DNA of 64,000 nt from MPNP01 sp965215545 (GTDB taxonomy: Bacteria; Pseudomonadota; Alphaproteobacteria; Rhodobacterales; Rhodobacteraceae): NCBI GenBank assembly GCA_965215545.1, contig OZ244066.1, positions 1,612,001-1,676,000 on the forward strand. The letters run 5' to 3'. The position numbers were made by a program, and so were the translations under genes. Below the pieces are notes generated by a model. That model was given only the letters and a program-made list of their open reading frames with translations, was not told the origin of the DNA and made no database searches. The number at the start of each line of letters is the position of its first letter. The first letter of the stretch is position 1. Of the stretch, positions 16,600 to 25,174 are shown piece by piece.

Positions 16600-18831
16600 T
16601 TGACGGCGTCGTGGTCGCCCAGCCCGAAGAGGAGCACGCCAATCAAGACTGTTGTCAAGTACCCTGAAGGCAGGCATGTAGCCGTCCTGACCCGCGTGCG
16701 GGTCGACCAGCTGCTCGATTACGCGGCCCCGCCCGGGGGCGTGGCGACCGGCGACTATGTCGTCGTGCCGCTTGGCAAGCGCCACGATGTGGGTGTGGTC
16801 TGGGGTGATGCCCAGGGTGATATCGAAGCCAGCCGTGTCAAGCCGATAGCCGCACGGATTGCCGTGCCGCCGATGGGTCCGGACCTCATGGTGTTTCTCG
16901 AGCGGGCTGCCGAATACACCGTGACACCGCTGACGGCGATGTTTGGCAGGACAACGCGGGTGCCGGTTGCCAATGAACGTCCCCGGACCAGGATTCACTA
17001 CCGACTGACTGGCCAGGACCCTCCGAGCCTGACCCGACAACGCACGAAGGTCATCAACACCCTGGCCACGGCCGGGTCCCTGTCCGAGAGGCAGATCCTG
17101 GCAGCGGCGGGTGTCACTGCATCTGTCCTGCGGGGGTTGGAGTCCCATGGCACCGTTGAGCGGGAAGAGACCGTCATTGAGATGCCACGGGATGACTTTG
17201 ATCTGCAGCGCCCCGGGACCCGTCTGACCGAAGAGCAGTCCCGGTCCGCCCGGAACCTGTGTGCCGAGGTGCAGTGCCAGGAGTTTTCCGTTGTCCTGTT
17301 GCAGGGTGTGGCCGGTTCCGGCAAGACCGAAGTGTATCTCGAAGCCGTGCGTGAGACCCTCGAACAGGGACGGCAGGTCCTGGTCCTCCTGCCCGAAATT
17401 GCCCTGACGAGCCAGTTTGTGGATCGGGTGAGCCATCGCTTCGGCGCTCGACCCCGGCTGTGGCATTCGGCCGTCACCAACAGTGTGAAACGCGACGTGT
17501 GGCGAGCGGTGGCAGAAGGGCGTGTCGGTCTGGTTGTAGGAGCCCGGTCGGCCCTTTTCCTGCCTTTCCGGGATCTGGGTCTCATCGTCATCGATGAGGA
17601 GCATGATGATTCCTACAAGCAGGATGAAGGAACGATCTACCATGCCCGGGACATGGCCATCTACCGGGCCTCCATCAGCAAGGCCCTTGTCGTCCTTTCC
17701 TCGGCAACGCCCTCACTTGAGACCTGGGTCAATGCCCGGTCCGGCAAGTATCGGCTGGAGGTCCTGACCACCCGCTTCGGTGCCGCCGGCATGCCGGAGA
17801 TCGACACGATCGACATGCGCAGCGAGGAGTTGCCCAGCAGCACATGGATTTCGGAAGCCCTCGCCAGCGAAATCCGGCTCCGCCTCGCCCGCCAGGAGCA
17901 ATCCCTGCTCTTTCTGAACCGGCGCGGCTATGCACCGGTATCCGTCTGTCGGGAATGCGGTCACCAGCTCGGCTGTCCCGACTGTGATGCCCGGCTGGTC
18001 CGGCACATGTTGCGTGGCCGGATGATCTGTCACCAGTGCGGCGAAAGCATCGCGCCCCCGAATCGCTGTCCGGAATGCAGGGCCGAGGGATCACTTGCCC
18101 TGCTCGGGCCGGGTGTTGAGCGGCTGGCCGAGGAGGCCCACAAGTTATTTTCGCCCGCCACGGTGGAAATTCTCTCTTCCGACCACATCCGTTCAACCGA
18201 TCAGCTCAGGGCCACTCTCCAGCGGATTGCTGACGGGGCGGTCGATATCATCATCGGAACCCAACTCGTGGCCAAGGGCCACAATTTCCCCAGACTGACC
18301 CTGGTGGGAGTCATTGATGCCGATATCGGTCTCCAGGGCGGTGACTTCCGGGCGGCGGAGAAGACATTCCAGCTGGTCCGACAGGTCGCGGGCCGGGCCG
18401 GACGGGACACATTGCCCGGTCTCGTTCTCCTGCAGACCTGGCGCCCCGAGCACCCGGTGATCCAGGCGATCCTGGCCGGTGACGATGAGAGATTCTGGAC
18501 AACCGAAGCCCGCGAACGCGAAATTGCCGGCGTGCCCCCGTACGGCCAGTATATCGGCATCCTGCTCTCGGGCCGCGATCCGGATCGTGTCCACGCCTAT
18601 GCAGCGGACCTGGCCCGGCATGCCGACCCCCTCACATCGGCGAGGGCCATGCTCTACGGCCCGGCCCCGGCCGCCATCTTCCGGGTGCGGGGCATGGCCC
18701 GCTACCGCCTGCTGGTTCATGCCGAACGCTCCCTCAGCGTCCAGCGGGCCGTCCGGTGCTGGCTGGCTTCCCGGCCGCCCCCGTCAACGGTCAGGGTGGC
18801 GATCGATGTCGACCCCCACCGCTTTCTCTGA
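16600..18831 (+). CDS. priA: primosomal protein N' (replication restart helicase)
   Basis: PriA binds stalled forks and reloads DnaB. The product is up to 743 residues. The N-terminal 3'-end-binding domain begins around GRHVAVLTRVRVDQLLDY. Walker A is GVAGSGKTEVYLEAV near residue 236 and the DEAH-like box is VIDEEHDDSYKQDEG. The zinc-binding cysteines lie at about 448-495 (CRECGHQLGCPDCD, then CHQCGE and CPEC), and there is a helicase C-terminal part with IIGTQLVAKGHNFP. The start is unsure: TTG at 16600 is the longest and the true one may be slightly inside. In most relatives priA lies next to atpH; here they are 20 kb apart. Confidence 0.94.
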   Translation: MTASWSPSPKRSTPIKTVVKYPEGRHVAVLTRVRVDQLLDYAAPPGGVATGDYVVVPLGKRHDVGVVWGDAQGDIEASRVKPIAARIAVPPMGPDLMVFLERAAEYTVTPLTAMFGRTTRVPVANERPRTRIHYRLTGQDPPSLTRQRTKVINTLATAGSLSERQILAAAGVTASVLRGLESHGTVEREETVIEMPRDDFDLQRPGTRLTEEQSRSARNLCAEVQCQEFSVVLLQGVAGSGKTEVYLEAVRETLEQGRQVLVLLPEIALTSQFVDRVSHRFGARPRLWHSAVTNSVKRDVWRAVAEGRVGLVVGARSALFLPFRDLGLIVIDEEHDDSYKQDEGTIYHARDMAIYRASISKALVVLSSATPSLETWVNARSGKYRLEVLTTRFGAAGMPEIDTIDMRSEELPSSTWISEALASEIRLRLARQEQSLLFLNRRGYAPVSVCRECGHQLGCPDCDARLVRHMLRGRMICHQCGESIAPPNRCPECRAEGSLALLGPGVERLAEEAHKLFSPATVEILSSDHIRSTDQLRATLQRIADGAVDIIIGTQLVAKGHNFPRLTLVGVIDADIGLQGGDFRAAEKTFQLVRQVAGRAGRDTLPGLVLLQTWRPEHPVIQAILAGDDERFWTTEAREREIAGVPPYGQYIGILLSGRDPDRVHAYAADLARHADPLTSARAMLYGPAPAAIFRVRGMARYRLLVHAERSLSVQRAVRCWLASRPPPSTVRVAIDVDPHRFL

Positions 18832-19262
18832 AACCCGTCGCCTGCTGGCGACCACCGGTCCCCATCCGGCAGCGGGCCGTCCCGCCCCGTCAACATCACG
18901 CCGGAACCCGAATGCAATTTCAGGCCTTGGGTCCGTTGAAAGATCCTGTGTGTCCCCATGGCACAAGGGTGGCCCGAAGGTCGCCCCGTGGTGGAGACCG
19001 ATGCCAGCCACATGTGCGTGGACCCAGGCATCATCCAGGTCCTGGAATTGTCGCCAACCGGTACAACAGACATGTTGACGCCATCTTCAGGTCAGGGTGC
19101 TGTCCCTGCAGTCAGGTCTGCGTGTGGCCCCTCATGTTCGTGCCTTGATCATCTGTTGTTGGAAGAGAGTGGGACGAGACCGTTTCAGTGGGGCAGTCGG
19201 GGCAGCATATTGTGCAGTTTGGATGGATTCTGTAGGTGGATTCTTGAAGACCGGAGAGGGTC
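18832..19262. other. no gene recognised
   Basis: About 430 bases between priA and the zeta-type operon. Only short frames without protein character occur. A GGAGAGGG ribosome site at its right edge serves the next reading frame. Confidence 0.4.
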
Positions 19263-19582
19263 ATGAACGAAACACCCGCACTGATCATCAGTGCCACCAA
19301 GCCAGATCATCAGGGCGCTGAAGTGATTCGTATCAAGGTGGTCGGCGTGAGGGCAGAGGTGTTGGCGGGGACACATTTCAGGGCCGATCCAGTGTCAAGA
19401 TTCGCAGCGGCGGGACGGGCAGCGTGACCATCACGCATTCACAGCTGGCTGTCGATTCCCGCGGCGATGCAACGATCTGCTCCTGGGGAGGGACCTTGGT
19501 TGTGTACGACAGATCAGAGGTAGCGGAAACCACCGGACTCCTTCACACCATGATAATGAACTCGGGGCACCTGTGCGCATGA
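19263..19582 (+). pseudogene. frameshifted small gene ahead of the zeta-toxin operon
   Basis: An ATG at 19263 with a good GGAGAGGG site opens MNETPALIISATKPDHQGAE and EVIRIKVVG. Around 19360-19370 the protein character moves to the -1 frame, which reads DTFQGRSSVKIRSGGTGSVT, THSQLAVDSRGDATICSWGG and TLVVYDRSEVAE, and stops at 19582. The two parts together would be about 106 residues. The stop overlaps the next small frame by four bases, which argues the second frame really was translated. I do not recognise the family. Confidence 0.4.
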
Positions 19583-19677
19583 TTGATCGCGCCCGGCTCG
19601 ATCCGTATCAGCCCTGCCCGGACCTTGCAGCGCTCACCCGCAGCCACCGGTTTGCCGACAGCAGGGCAGGCAGGTGA
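19579..19677 (+). CDS. possible 32-residue leader gene coupled to the zeta-like toxin
   Basis: ATG at 19579 overlaps the preceding stop (ATGA). Its own TGA at 19675 overlaps the GTG start of the toxin gene (GTGA). The product, beginning MIDRARLDPYQPCPDLAAL, has no known motif. Its support comes only from the four-base overlaps on both sides, a common sign of translational coupling. Confidence 0.35.
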   Translation: MIDRARLDPYQPCPDLAALTRSHRFADSRAGR

Positions 19678-20198
19678 TCGTGCAAAAGAGGATTCTGATC
19701 ATCGCAGGCCCGAATGGGGCCGGCAAGACAACCTTCGCCACTGAATTCTTGCCTCATGAGGCCGGGTGTCCGATCTTTGTCAACGCGGATGCCATCGCTG
19801 CAGGCCTGAGCCCGTTTCAACCGTCTTTTGTCGCCTTTCGTGCCGGTCGCCTCATGATTGAGATCATCAGGGACCATGCGCGCAAAGGGGACAGTTTCGC
19901 GTTTGAGACCACCCTGAGCGGCCGCCGTCATGCCCGTTCGATTCCCCACTGGCAGACAGATCACTATCGTGTGACGCTGTTCTTCCTGCGCTTGCCCACG
20001 CCGGACATGGCTGTTGCCCGCGTTCAACAGCGGGTCGATGATGGCGGACATGCCGTCCCTGAGGACATTGTGCGCCGGCGCTTTCGCGCTGGGTGGAGCA
20101 ACTTCAAGGACATCTATCAGAATCTTGTGGATGATTGGGTGATCCATGACAACGCCGGACCCATTCCCGTTTGTCTTGCATCAGGAGGAAAGCGATGA
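19674..20198 (+). CDS. zeta-toxin family P-loop kinase
   Basis: The 174-residue product has Walker A GPNGAGKTT (residues 12-20). The zeta-family substrate segment follows: FVNADAIAAGLSP with Asp39 and SFAFETTLSGRRHAR with Glu78 and Arg83. Zeta toxins phosphorylate UDP-N-acetylglucosamine and block wall synthesis, but many chromosomal relatives are uncharacterised kinases. The GTG start overlaps the stop of a 32-codon frame, and the stop overlaps the ATG of a small downstream gene. The set looks like a toxin-antitoxin operon; no classic epsilon antitoxin is present. Confidence 0.8.
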   Translation: MIVQKRILIIAGPNGAGKTTFATEFLPHEAGCPIFVNADAIAAGLSPFQPSFVAFRAGRLMIEIIRDHARKGDSFAFETTLSGRRHARSIPHWQTDHYRVTLFFLRLPTPDMAVARVQQRVDDGGHAVPEDIVRRRFRAGWSNFKDIYQNLVDDWVIHDNAGPIPVCLASGGKR

Positions 20199-20413
20199 CG
20201 TTGCCAAAATCCGAGACCCCGTCGCAAACCAAAGGGCTGCCGGACAATCCTGACATTGCGGGGGCGGATGCAGCACTGCGCCGGGCAGCCGAACGGGCTC
20301 GGCGCAATGCCGCGGCGAAAGGATCGCCCATTGTCATTTTTGAGAATGGCCGCATCGTTTGGCAGCAGGTGGATGACAAGGACCTTCGTCTTCCTGACCC
20401 CGGCACGTCGTAG
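20195..20413 (+). CDS. small partner of the zeta-like toxin, putative antitoxin
   Basis: The product is 72 residues from ATG 20195, which overlaps the toxin stop (ATGA) and has a GGAGGAAAGCG ribosome site. It has an alanine- and arginine-rich helix (ADAALRRAAERARRNAAA) and a C-terminal strand pair (SPIVIFENGRIVWQQVDD). Small proteins with this arrangement commonly follow zeta-like AAA genes. The antitoxin role is inferred from size and coupling. Confidence 0.6.
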   Translation: MTLPKSETPSQTKGLPDNPDIAGADAALRRAAERARRNAAAKGSPIVIFENGRIVWQQVDDKDLRLPDPGTS

Positions 20414-20777
20414 GTGGGAGGATACGGCGACCGCAGCGTGACCCAGGCACTGCGGCCAGACGCTGCAGTCGGAGGGTCATGCCGCTCCTCCTGCGTCAAG
20501 GAGCGGGCCTCGGGGTCTGGCCGTGATCCCGACGGCCCGTTTGCCGGCAACAGTTGTGCATCGTGGGAGTCCGGGTCCGATGCGTGCCCGTGCGTCCAGC
20601 CAGTGTCTGAATACGGGTTTCGGTAACCCGTGGCCCGGGGTCTGACGCGCTCCCGGCGACAGGAATCGTCATTCCAAAATGATCCCGCAGGTGGTAGTGG
20701 CCGCCCCGCCGCCGAATGCCCCAGCACTGTCCGCCCGAGGGGTCAGGTGCTGATCTTGACCTGGGAGGAGTCAGAGC
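20414..20777. other. no gene recognised
   Basis: About 360 bases between the toxin operon and the prephenate dehydrogenase gene. Nothing convincing in any frame. A GGAGGAGTC ribosome site at 20763-20771 belongs to the next gene. Confidence 0.4.
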
Positions 20778-21683
20778 ATGTTCAAGCGCATGACCCTGAT
20801 CGGCATGGGTCTGATTGCCTCCTCGATGGCCCGTGCGGTCCGGCAACGGGGTCTCGCGGACCGGATCGACTGTCACACCCGCACGCAGGAGACGGCGGTC
20901 AAGGCCCTGGAGCTGGGATTGGCCGACACTCTGCATAACACGGCGGAATCAGCGGTGGCGGATGCTGATTTCGTTGTCCTGTGCACCCCTGTCAGAACCT
21001 TTGGCGAGATTGCCGAGCGGATCGGGCCCCATCTCAAGCCCGGGGCCATTGTCACGGATGTCGGATCGGTCAAGCGCCATGTCCTGGCCGCTGTGGCACC
21101 GCACATGCCTGCGAGGGTGCATTTTGTTCCGGCCCATCCCCTGGCCGGGACCGAGGAATCGGGTCCGGAAGCGGGGTTTGCCGAACTGTTTACCGGCCGT
21201 TGGTGCCTGTTGACGCCGCCGGAAGGGACTGATGCGGCTGCCGTGGCCACGGTGACTGAATTCTGGCGTCAACTTGGCTCGGAGGTCGAGATCATGCCAC
21301 CGGACCATCATGACATGGTCCTGGCCGTCACGTCCCATATCCCCCATCTCATTGCGTATACGATGGTCGGGACCGCCGACCACATGCATCGGATCAGCAA
21401 CTCCGAAGTGATCCGGTACTCTGCAGCCGGGTTCAGGGATTTCACCCGCATTGCCGCCTCCAATCCGACCATGTGGCGGGACGTGTTCCTGACCAATCGG
21501 GAGACCACGCTTGATATCCTCGGTCGTTTCACCGAGGAGCTGCTCTCGCTCCAGCGTGCCATCAGGGATGCCGATGGTGACTTCATGCATGACTATTTCA
21601 CCCGCACCCGCGCCATCCGTCGGGGCATTCTGGAAGCCCGCCAGGATACGGATGCCCCGGATTTTGGCCGTCGCCGGGGATAA
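20778..21683 (+). CDS. tyrC: prephenate/arogenate dehydrogenase family protein
   Basis: The enzyme makes 4-hydroxyphenylpyruvate or tyrosine by oxidative decarboxylation with NAD(P). The 301-residue product has a Rossmann start (MTLIGMGLIASSMARAVRQR) in which the usual GxGLIG is slightly altered to GMGLIA, then DVGSVKRHV, HFVPAHPLAGTEESG (substrate His) and the helical C-terminal dimer domain with HIPHLIAYTMVG and FRDFTRIAASNPTMW. In alphaproteobacteria the gene usually follows hisC. Here it follows the toxin operon, so its neighbour has changed. Confidence 0.9.
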   Translation: MFKRMTLIGMGLIASSMARAVRQRGLADRIDCHTRTQETAVKALELGLADTLHNTAESAVADADFVVLCTPVRTFGEIAERIGPHLKPGAIVTDVGSVKRHVLAAVAPHMPARVHFVPAHPLAGTEESGPEAGFAELFTGRWCLLTPPEGTDAAAVATVTEFWRQLGSEVEIMPPDHHDMVLAVTSHIPHLIAYTMVGTADHMHRISNSEVIRYSAAGFRDFTRIAASNPTMWRDVFLTNRETTLDILGRFTEELLSLQRAIRDADGDFMHDYFTRTRAIRRGILEARQDTDAPDFGRRRG

Positions 21684-21727
21684 GCCTGGCGGGCCAGGGT
21701 CTGTCGCCACCCGGGTGTGGAGCCCCG

Positions 21728-23422
21728 TCATGCAATGGCGATATCAAGCAGGACCTGGCGTCGCTCATCCTGCGCGATCCTGACGGATCGCTCCAGGGCA
21801 TCCGGGAGGTCGGCACCGTCGTTGACGGTTTCGGTGTAGGCACGGCTGGCGGCGGCAACGCGGGCAAAATCCGGGCTGGGTCTGAGAGAGGTCAGGGGGA
21901 CTGCATTGGTCCTGGCTGCGAACCCGGCGGGATAGAGACCGGCAACGGAATTGCGGACAGCCGCCCATTCCCCATTGTTGAGAACGAGGGTGATCACCGG
22001 CATCGCCAGGGACTCGCAGACCTGGTGGCAGGCCACCGGATTGGCGAAGATGTAACTGCCATCACCCATCGTGGCAAAGACCAGCCGGTCGGGAGTGGCC
22101 AACTGTGCTCCCATGGCGGCTGGCAGGGCCCAGCCCAGTCCCCCGGAGTGGGGTTCCTGGAAATACCCCAGCCGGCTCTCGGGCTGCAGGGGTGGCAAGG
22201 GACAGCCGAGTTCATGAAAGACACTGGCATCATGGCGGCGGACGATGGGTCCGAGGCAGTGACTGACCCATGTCTTGGTCATGGGCGATCGGCAGCCGGA
22301 CCGGGCCTCGTTGGCAATGCGGGCGCGTTCCCCGGCGACGAGGGTTTCGATGACCTGGCGCCGCCGGGCAATCCGGTCCGGATCAGCAGGCAGGGCATCC
22401 ACGGCCCCCATCAGGGCCAGCAGGGCAGGTGCTGTCTCGCCGGTGAGGGTGAGGTCCGCCTTGAAGGTACGCAGGGGGCTGGACCGGGCAAACAGCGGGT
22501 CGGGGCCAAGATGAATGACAGTGGCATCGGTGGGCGGGGCGGCCTGGTCCGGCCACCATGGGGCAAGGGAATCAAGGACCAGGATGACATCGGCTGTCGC
22601 CAGAAGGTCGTCCGGCTGCCAGGCCACATGCATGGGGCTGGAGAGGGGGATGGCAATCCGATTGGCCCAGTAGTGCGAGAGGGGGATCGCATGGCGCTCC
22701 ACAAACGCGGCCAGTTCCTGAAAGGCCTCGTCGGAACCCGGCCCACGCTGGGCGATGATCAATGGTGAACGGGCCTCGGCCAGCACTGTTGCAGCGCTGT
22801 GCAGCGCCTCCGGATCCGGTGCCGTCAGGGCCGGAGCCATGCGCGAGGAGTCCCCGAGAGCGGTGGACGGGCAGGGTGCGCAGAGCACCTCCCGGGGCAA
22901 ACTGAGATAGACCGGACCCCGGGGGGTGGAGTTGGCAATTGACCAGGCGCGCTCAAGGACCTCCGGGGCCTGATCGGGGAACCGCAACTCGTAGTCCCAT
23001 TTGCATGCCTCACGAATCAGGGCGGCCTGGTCGTACATTTCCTGACCCCAACCGATGGGAACGGTGCGGGCACCGAACCGTCCGCTTTCAGTGACGGGAG
23101 TCCGGCCTGACATCAGGATCATCGGAATCTGGTCGCAGGCGGCATTGATCGCTCCTGCCGCACCGTTCGCAAGACCGACATTGGTGTGCATCATGACGGC
23201 CTGGGCCCGCCCGGTCATGAGGGTGAAGCCATGGGCCATGCCCACGGCTGCGTGTTCGTGGGGAACCGTGATGATCCGGGGCAGGGGCGTGCCCCGGCGC
23301 TCCTCGGCAATCAGCCCTTCGATGATCGGAGGGAAATCGGTGCCGGCGTTGGCCAGGACGCAATCGACACCCAGCGCCTTCAGTTTGACCAGGAGGGCGG
23401 CACCCGCCGTTCTCTCAGCCAC
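21728..23422 (-). CDS. thiamine diphosphate-dependent enzyme, acetolactate synthase-like
   Basis: The 564-residue product has the three-part ThDP fold. The N-terminal pyrimidine-binding domain has the catalytic glutamate in TVPHEHAAVGMAHGF. The middle domain spans about residues 200-340. The C-terminal part has the ThDP motif GDGSYIFANPVACHQ ending in VLNN, with GLGWALPAAMGA before it. It is close in plan to benzoylformate decarboxylase and orphan acetolactate synthase-like proteins. No small regulatory subunit is nearby, so it is probably not the branched-chain enzyme IlvB. The substrate is unknown. Confidence 0.85.
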   Translation of the reverse strand: MAERTAGAALLVKLKALGVDCVLANAGTDFPPIIEGLIAEERRGTPLPRIITVPHEHAAVGMAHGFTLMTGRAQAVMMHTNVGLANGAAGAINAACDQIPMILMSGRTPVTESGRFGARTVPIGWGQEMYDQAALIREACKWDYELRFPDQAPEVLERAWSIANSTPRGPVYLSLPREVLCAPCPSTALGDSSRMAPALTAPDPEALHSAATVLAEARSPLIIAQRGPGSDEAFQELAAFVERHAIPLSHYWANRIAIPLSSPMHVAWQPDDLLATADVILVLDSLAPWWPDQAAPPTDATVIHLGPDPLFARSSPLRTFKADLTLTGETAPALLALMGAVDALPADPDRIARRRQVIETLVAGERARIANEARSGCRSPMTKTWVSHCLGPIVRRHDASVFHELGCPLPPLQPESRLGYFQEPHSGGLGWALPAAMGAQLATPDRLVFATMGDGSYIFANPVACHQVCESLAMPVITLVLNNGEWAAVRNSVAGLYPAGFAARTNAVPLTSLRPSPDFARVAAASRAYTETVNDGADLPDALERSVRIAQDERRQVLLDIAIA

Positions 23423-23501
23423 GTGCCGGTCTCGCAGCCGTGGGTTCGGGACTGCGCATCCGATGAGCAGGTGGCAAACCGATCACGGCCCTGTATCCCG
23501 G

Positions 23502-24503
23502 TCAGCACAGGGGTTGCACCGGGGGCACATCGATGAGTTTGAATCCAAGGAACTGGACTGCCCCTCTCTCGAGATGGGCGCGGAAGCCGACGCCACCCCC
23601 CGGCACGGAATCACCCAGTGACTTGATGAGCAGGGCGGTGCGTCCCGACATTCCGTCCAGCGGGGTGTCGAGAGTGCTCAGCAGATCAAGGATGTTGCGG
23701 ATACTGTTGACGCGGACATCGACCCAACCCTCGGGCCTGCCGGTCGTGGTGAAGCCAATATCGGCGGCGAGATCAATGTCGACATCCTGCTCCGAAACCG
23801 TCATCTCCTGCAGGGCAAGATGTTCAAGAACAATCCCGCCCTCGCGGCAGGCACTGGCACCAAACGGCTGGGAGAGCATGACCTGGCCCTCGAAGGTCAT
23901 GCCCAGCAGCAGACGGGCCAGCAGGGGTCCGCGCCGGGTCAGGACAGCCACCTCCGGTGGGGTCCCGGCACGGTGACTGGCGAGGGACAGACGGTACTGT
24001 CCCGGGTTCGCAGGGTCATGCTGGACCGCCAGCAACGGATTGTCGACAGTCTGGATGGGTCCCGAGTCCCACGCAACCCGGACCCGTTCGGCTTCGATGA
24101 TGACGGTTTCGATGATGGCCCCGGCACCGTCGGTGGTCACGCTTGCCTTCATGTTGTCCGACCGGAGGGTGAAGCGCGCCCCGTCAAGGGTCATCTCCTG
24201 TTGCGGCGGCAAGGCAATGATCACATGGTCGAACTGGTAACTCAGCGTCAGCAGCTGGACCCTGGGGAGATGCCAGGTGATTCCCTGCTGCGCATTCCTG
24301 ATGGTCAGATCATTGATCGTGATGTCCACGCGGTAGGGATAACCGCCGGCCCTGATTGCCTCATAGGAGACGGACCAGCCGGACCCGGGCGGGGTATCAA
24401 GGACTGCTTCGACCCAATCGATCCGGGTCTCGCGGGCCAGCAACCAGAATCCTGACCATCCCGCGACCCCCAGGATTGACAGCAAGATCATGATCCGTAT
24501 CAA
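23502..24503 (-). CDS. DUF2125 family protein
   Basis: The product is about 333 residues. One N-terminal helix (MILLSILGVAGWSGFWLLA) anchors it or acts as a signal. The rest is beta-rich and periplasmic, with the family-typical opening WSVSYEAIRAGGYPYRVDI and a repeated pattern of AsmA-like strands. I chose the TTG at 24503 because AGGGGA lies six bases before it; ATG 24491 or GTG 24533 are alternatives. It diverges from chaC, the two starts being under 50 bases apart. Function is unknown; the family is mainly alphaproteobacterial. Confidence 0.82.
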   Translation of the reverse strand: MIRIMILLSILGVAGWSGFWLLARETRIDWVEAVLDTPPGSGWSVSYEAIRAGGYPYRVDITINDLTIRNAQQGITWHLPRVQLLTLSYQFDHVIIALPPQQEMTLDGARFTLRSDNMKASVTTDGAGAIIETVIIEAERVRVAWDSGPIQTVDNPLLAVQHDPANPGQYRLSLASHRAGTPPEVAVLTRRGPLLARLLLGMTFEGQVMLSQPFGASACREGGIVLEHLALQEMTVSEQDVDIDLAADIGFTTTGRPEGWVDVRVNSIRNILDLLSTLDTPLDGMSGRTALLIKSLGDSVPGGGVGFRAHLERGAVQFLGFKLIDVPPVQPLC

Positions 24504-24549
24504 GGCGGTTCCCCTGGCGACTCCACAGGTCACATACCGGATCCCGTCG

Positions 24550-25143
24550 ATGACACAAGCCGATGCGCTTTGGATTTTCGCTTATGGATCCCTGCTATGG
24601 GATGCAGGGTTCGATGTCATCGACCAGCAGCGCACGACGCTTGCAGGGTACGAGCGCTCGTTCTGCATGCGGTCCATTCATCACCGGGGGACAGTATCCC
24701 GGCCCGGTCTGGTCCTGGCCCTGGCCGAAAAACCCGGGCACCACTGCACGGGGATGGTCCTGCGCTGTGATGATGCCCGGCGCGCCGCGGTGCTGACTTA
24801 CCTGCGCGGACGGGAGCTTGTCTCCTCGGCCTATATCGAGACCCGGGTTGCCCTGTCCCTTGCCGATGGTCGGTCGATCACCGCCACGACCTTCATCGTT
24901 GACCCGAACCATGAGCAGTACTGCCCGGACCTGACTCTCGATGAGCAGGCGGCGATCATTGCCAGTGCCACCGGAGGCCGGGGTCGCAACCGGGATTACC
25001 TCGATGCAACCATTGCCCGGCTCGATACTCTCGGCATTCCCGATGCGCAGCTGACGGATCTCGCCCGGCGGGTCATGGACAGGGTCGTGCAATCGACACC
25101 CACCGATCGGGGGGAGGGCGGCTGCGCACGGCAACCGGATTGA
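24550..25143 (+). CDS. chaC: gamma-glutamylcyclotransferase, ChaC-like
   Basis: The product is 197 residues from ATG 24550 (MTQADALWIFAYGSLLWDAG). The YGSLLW motif forms the substrate loop of the cyclotransferase fold, and the EQYCPDLTLDEQA region is typical of ChaC. These enzymes cleave the gamma-glutamyl group of glutathione to give 5-oxoproline and Cys-Gly. The longer frame beginning at 24490 would run into the divergent DUF2125 gene, so the internal ATG is preferred. Confidence 0.88.
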   Translation: MTQADALWIFAYGSLLWDAGFDVIDQQRTTLAGYERSFCMRSIHHRGTVSRPGLVLALAEKPGHHCTGMVLRCDDARRAAVLTYLRGRELVSSAYIETRVALSLADGRSITATTFIVDPNHEQYCPDLTLDEQAAIIASATGGRGRNRDYLDATIARLDTLGIPDAQLTDLARRVMDRVVQSTPTDRGEGGCARQPD

Positions 25144-25174
25144 CCATGTTACTCGCCCGGCATAGCAGCAGCCC

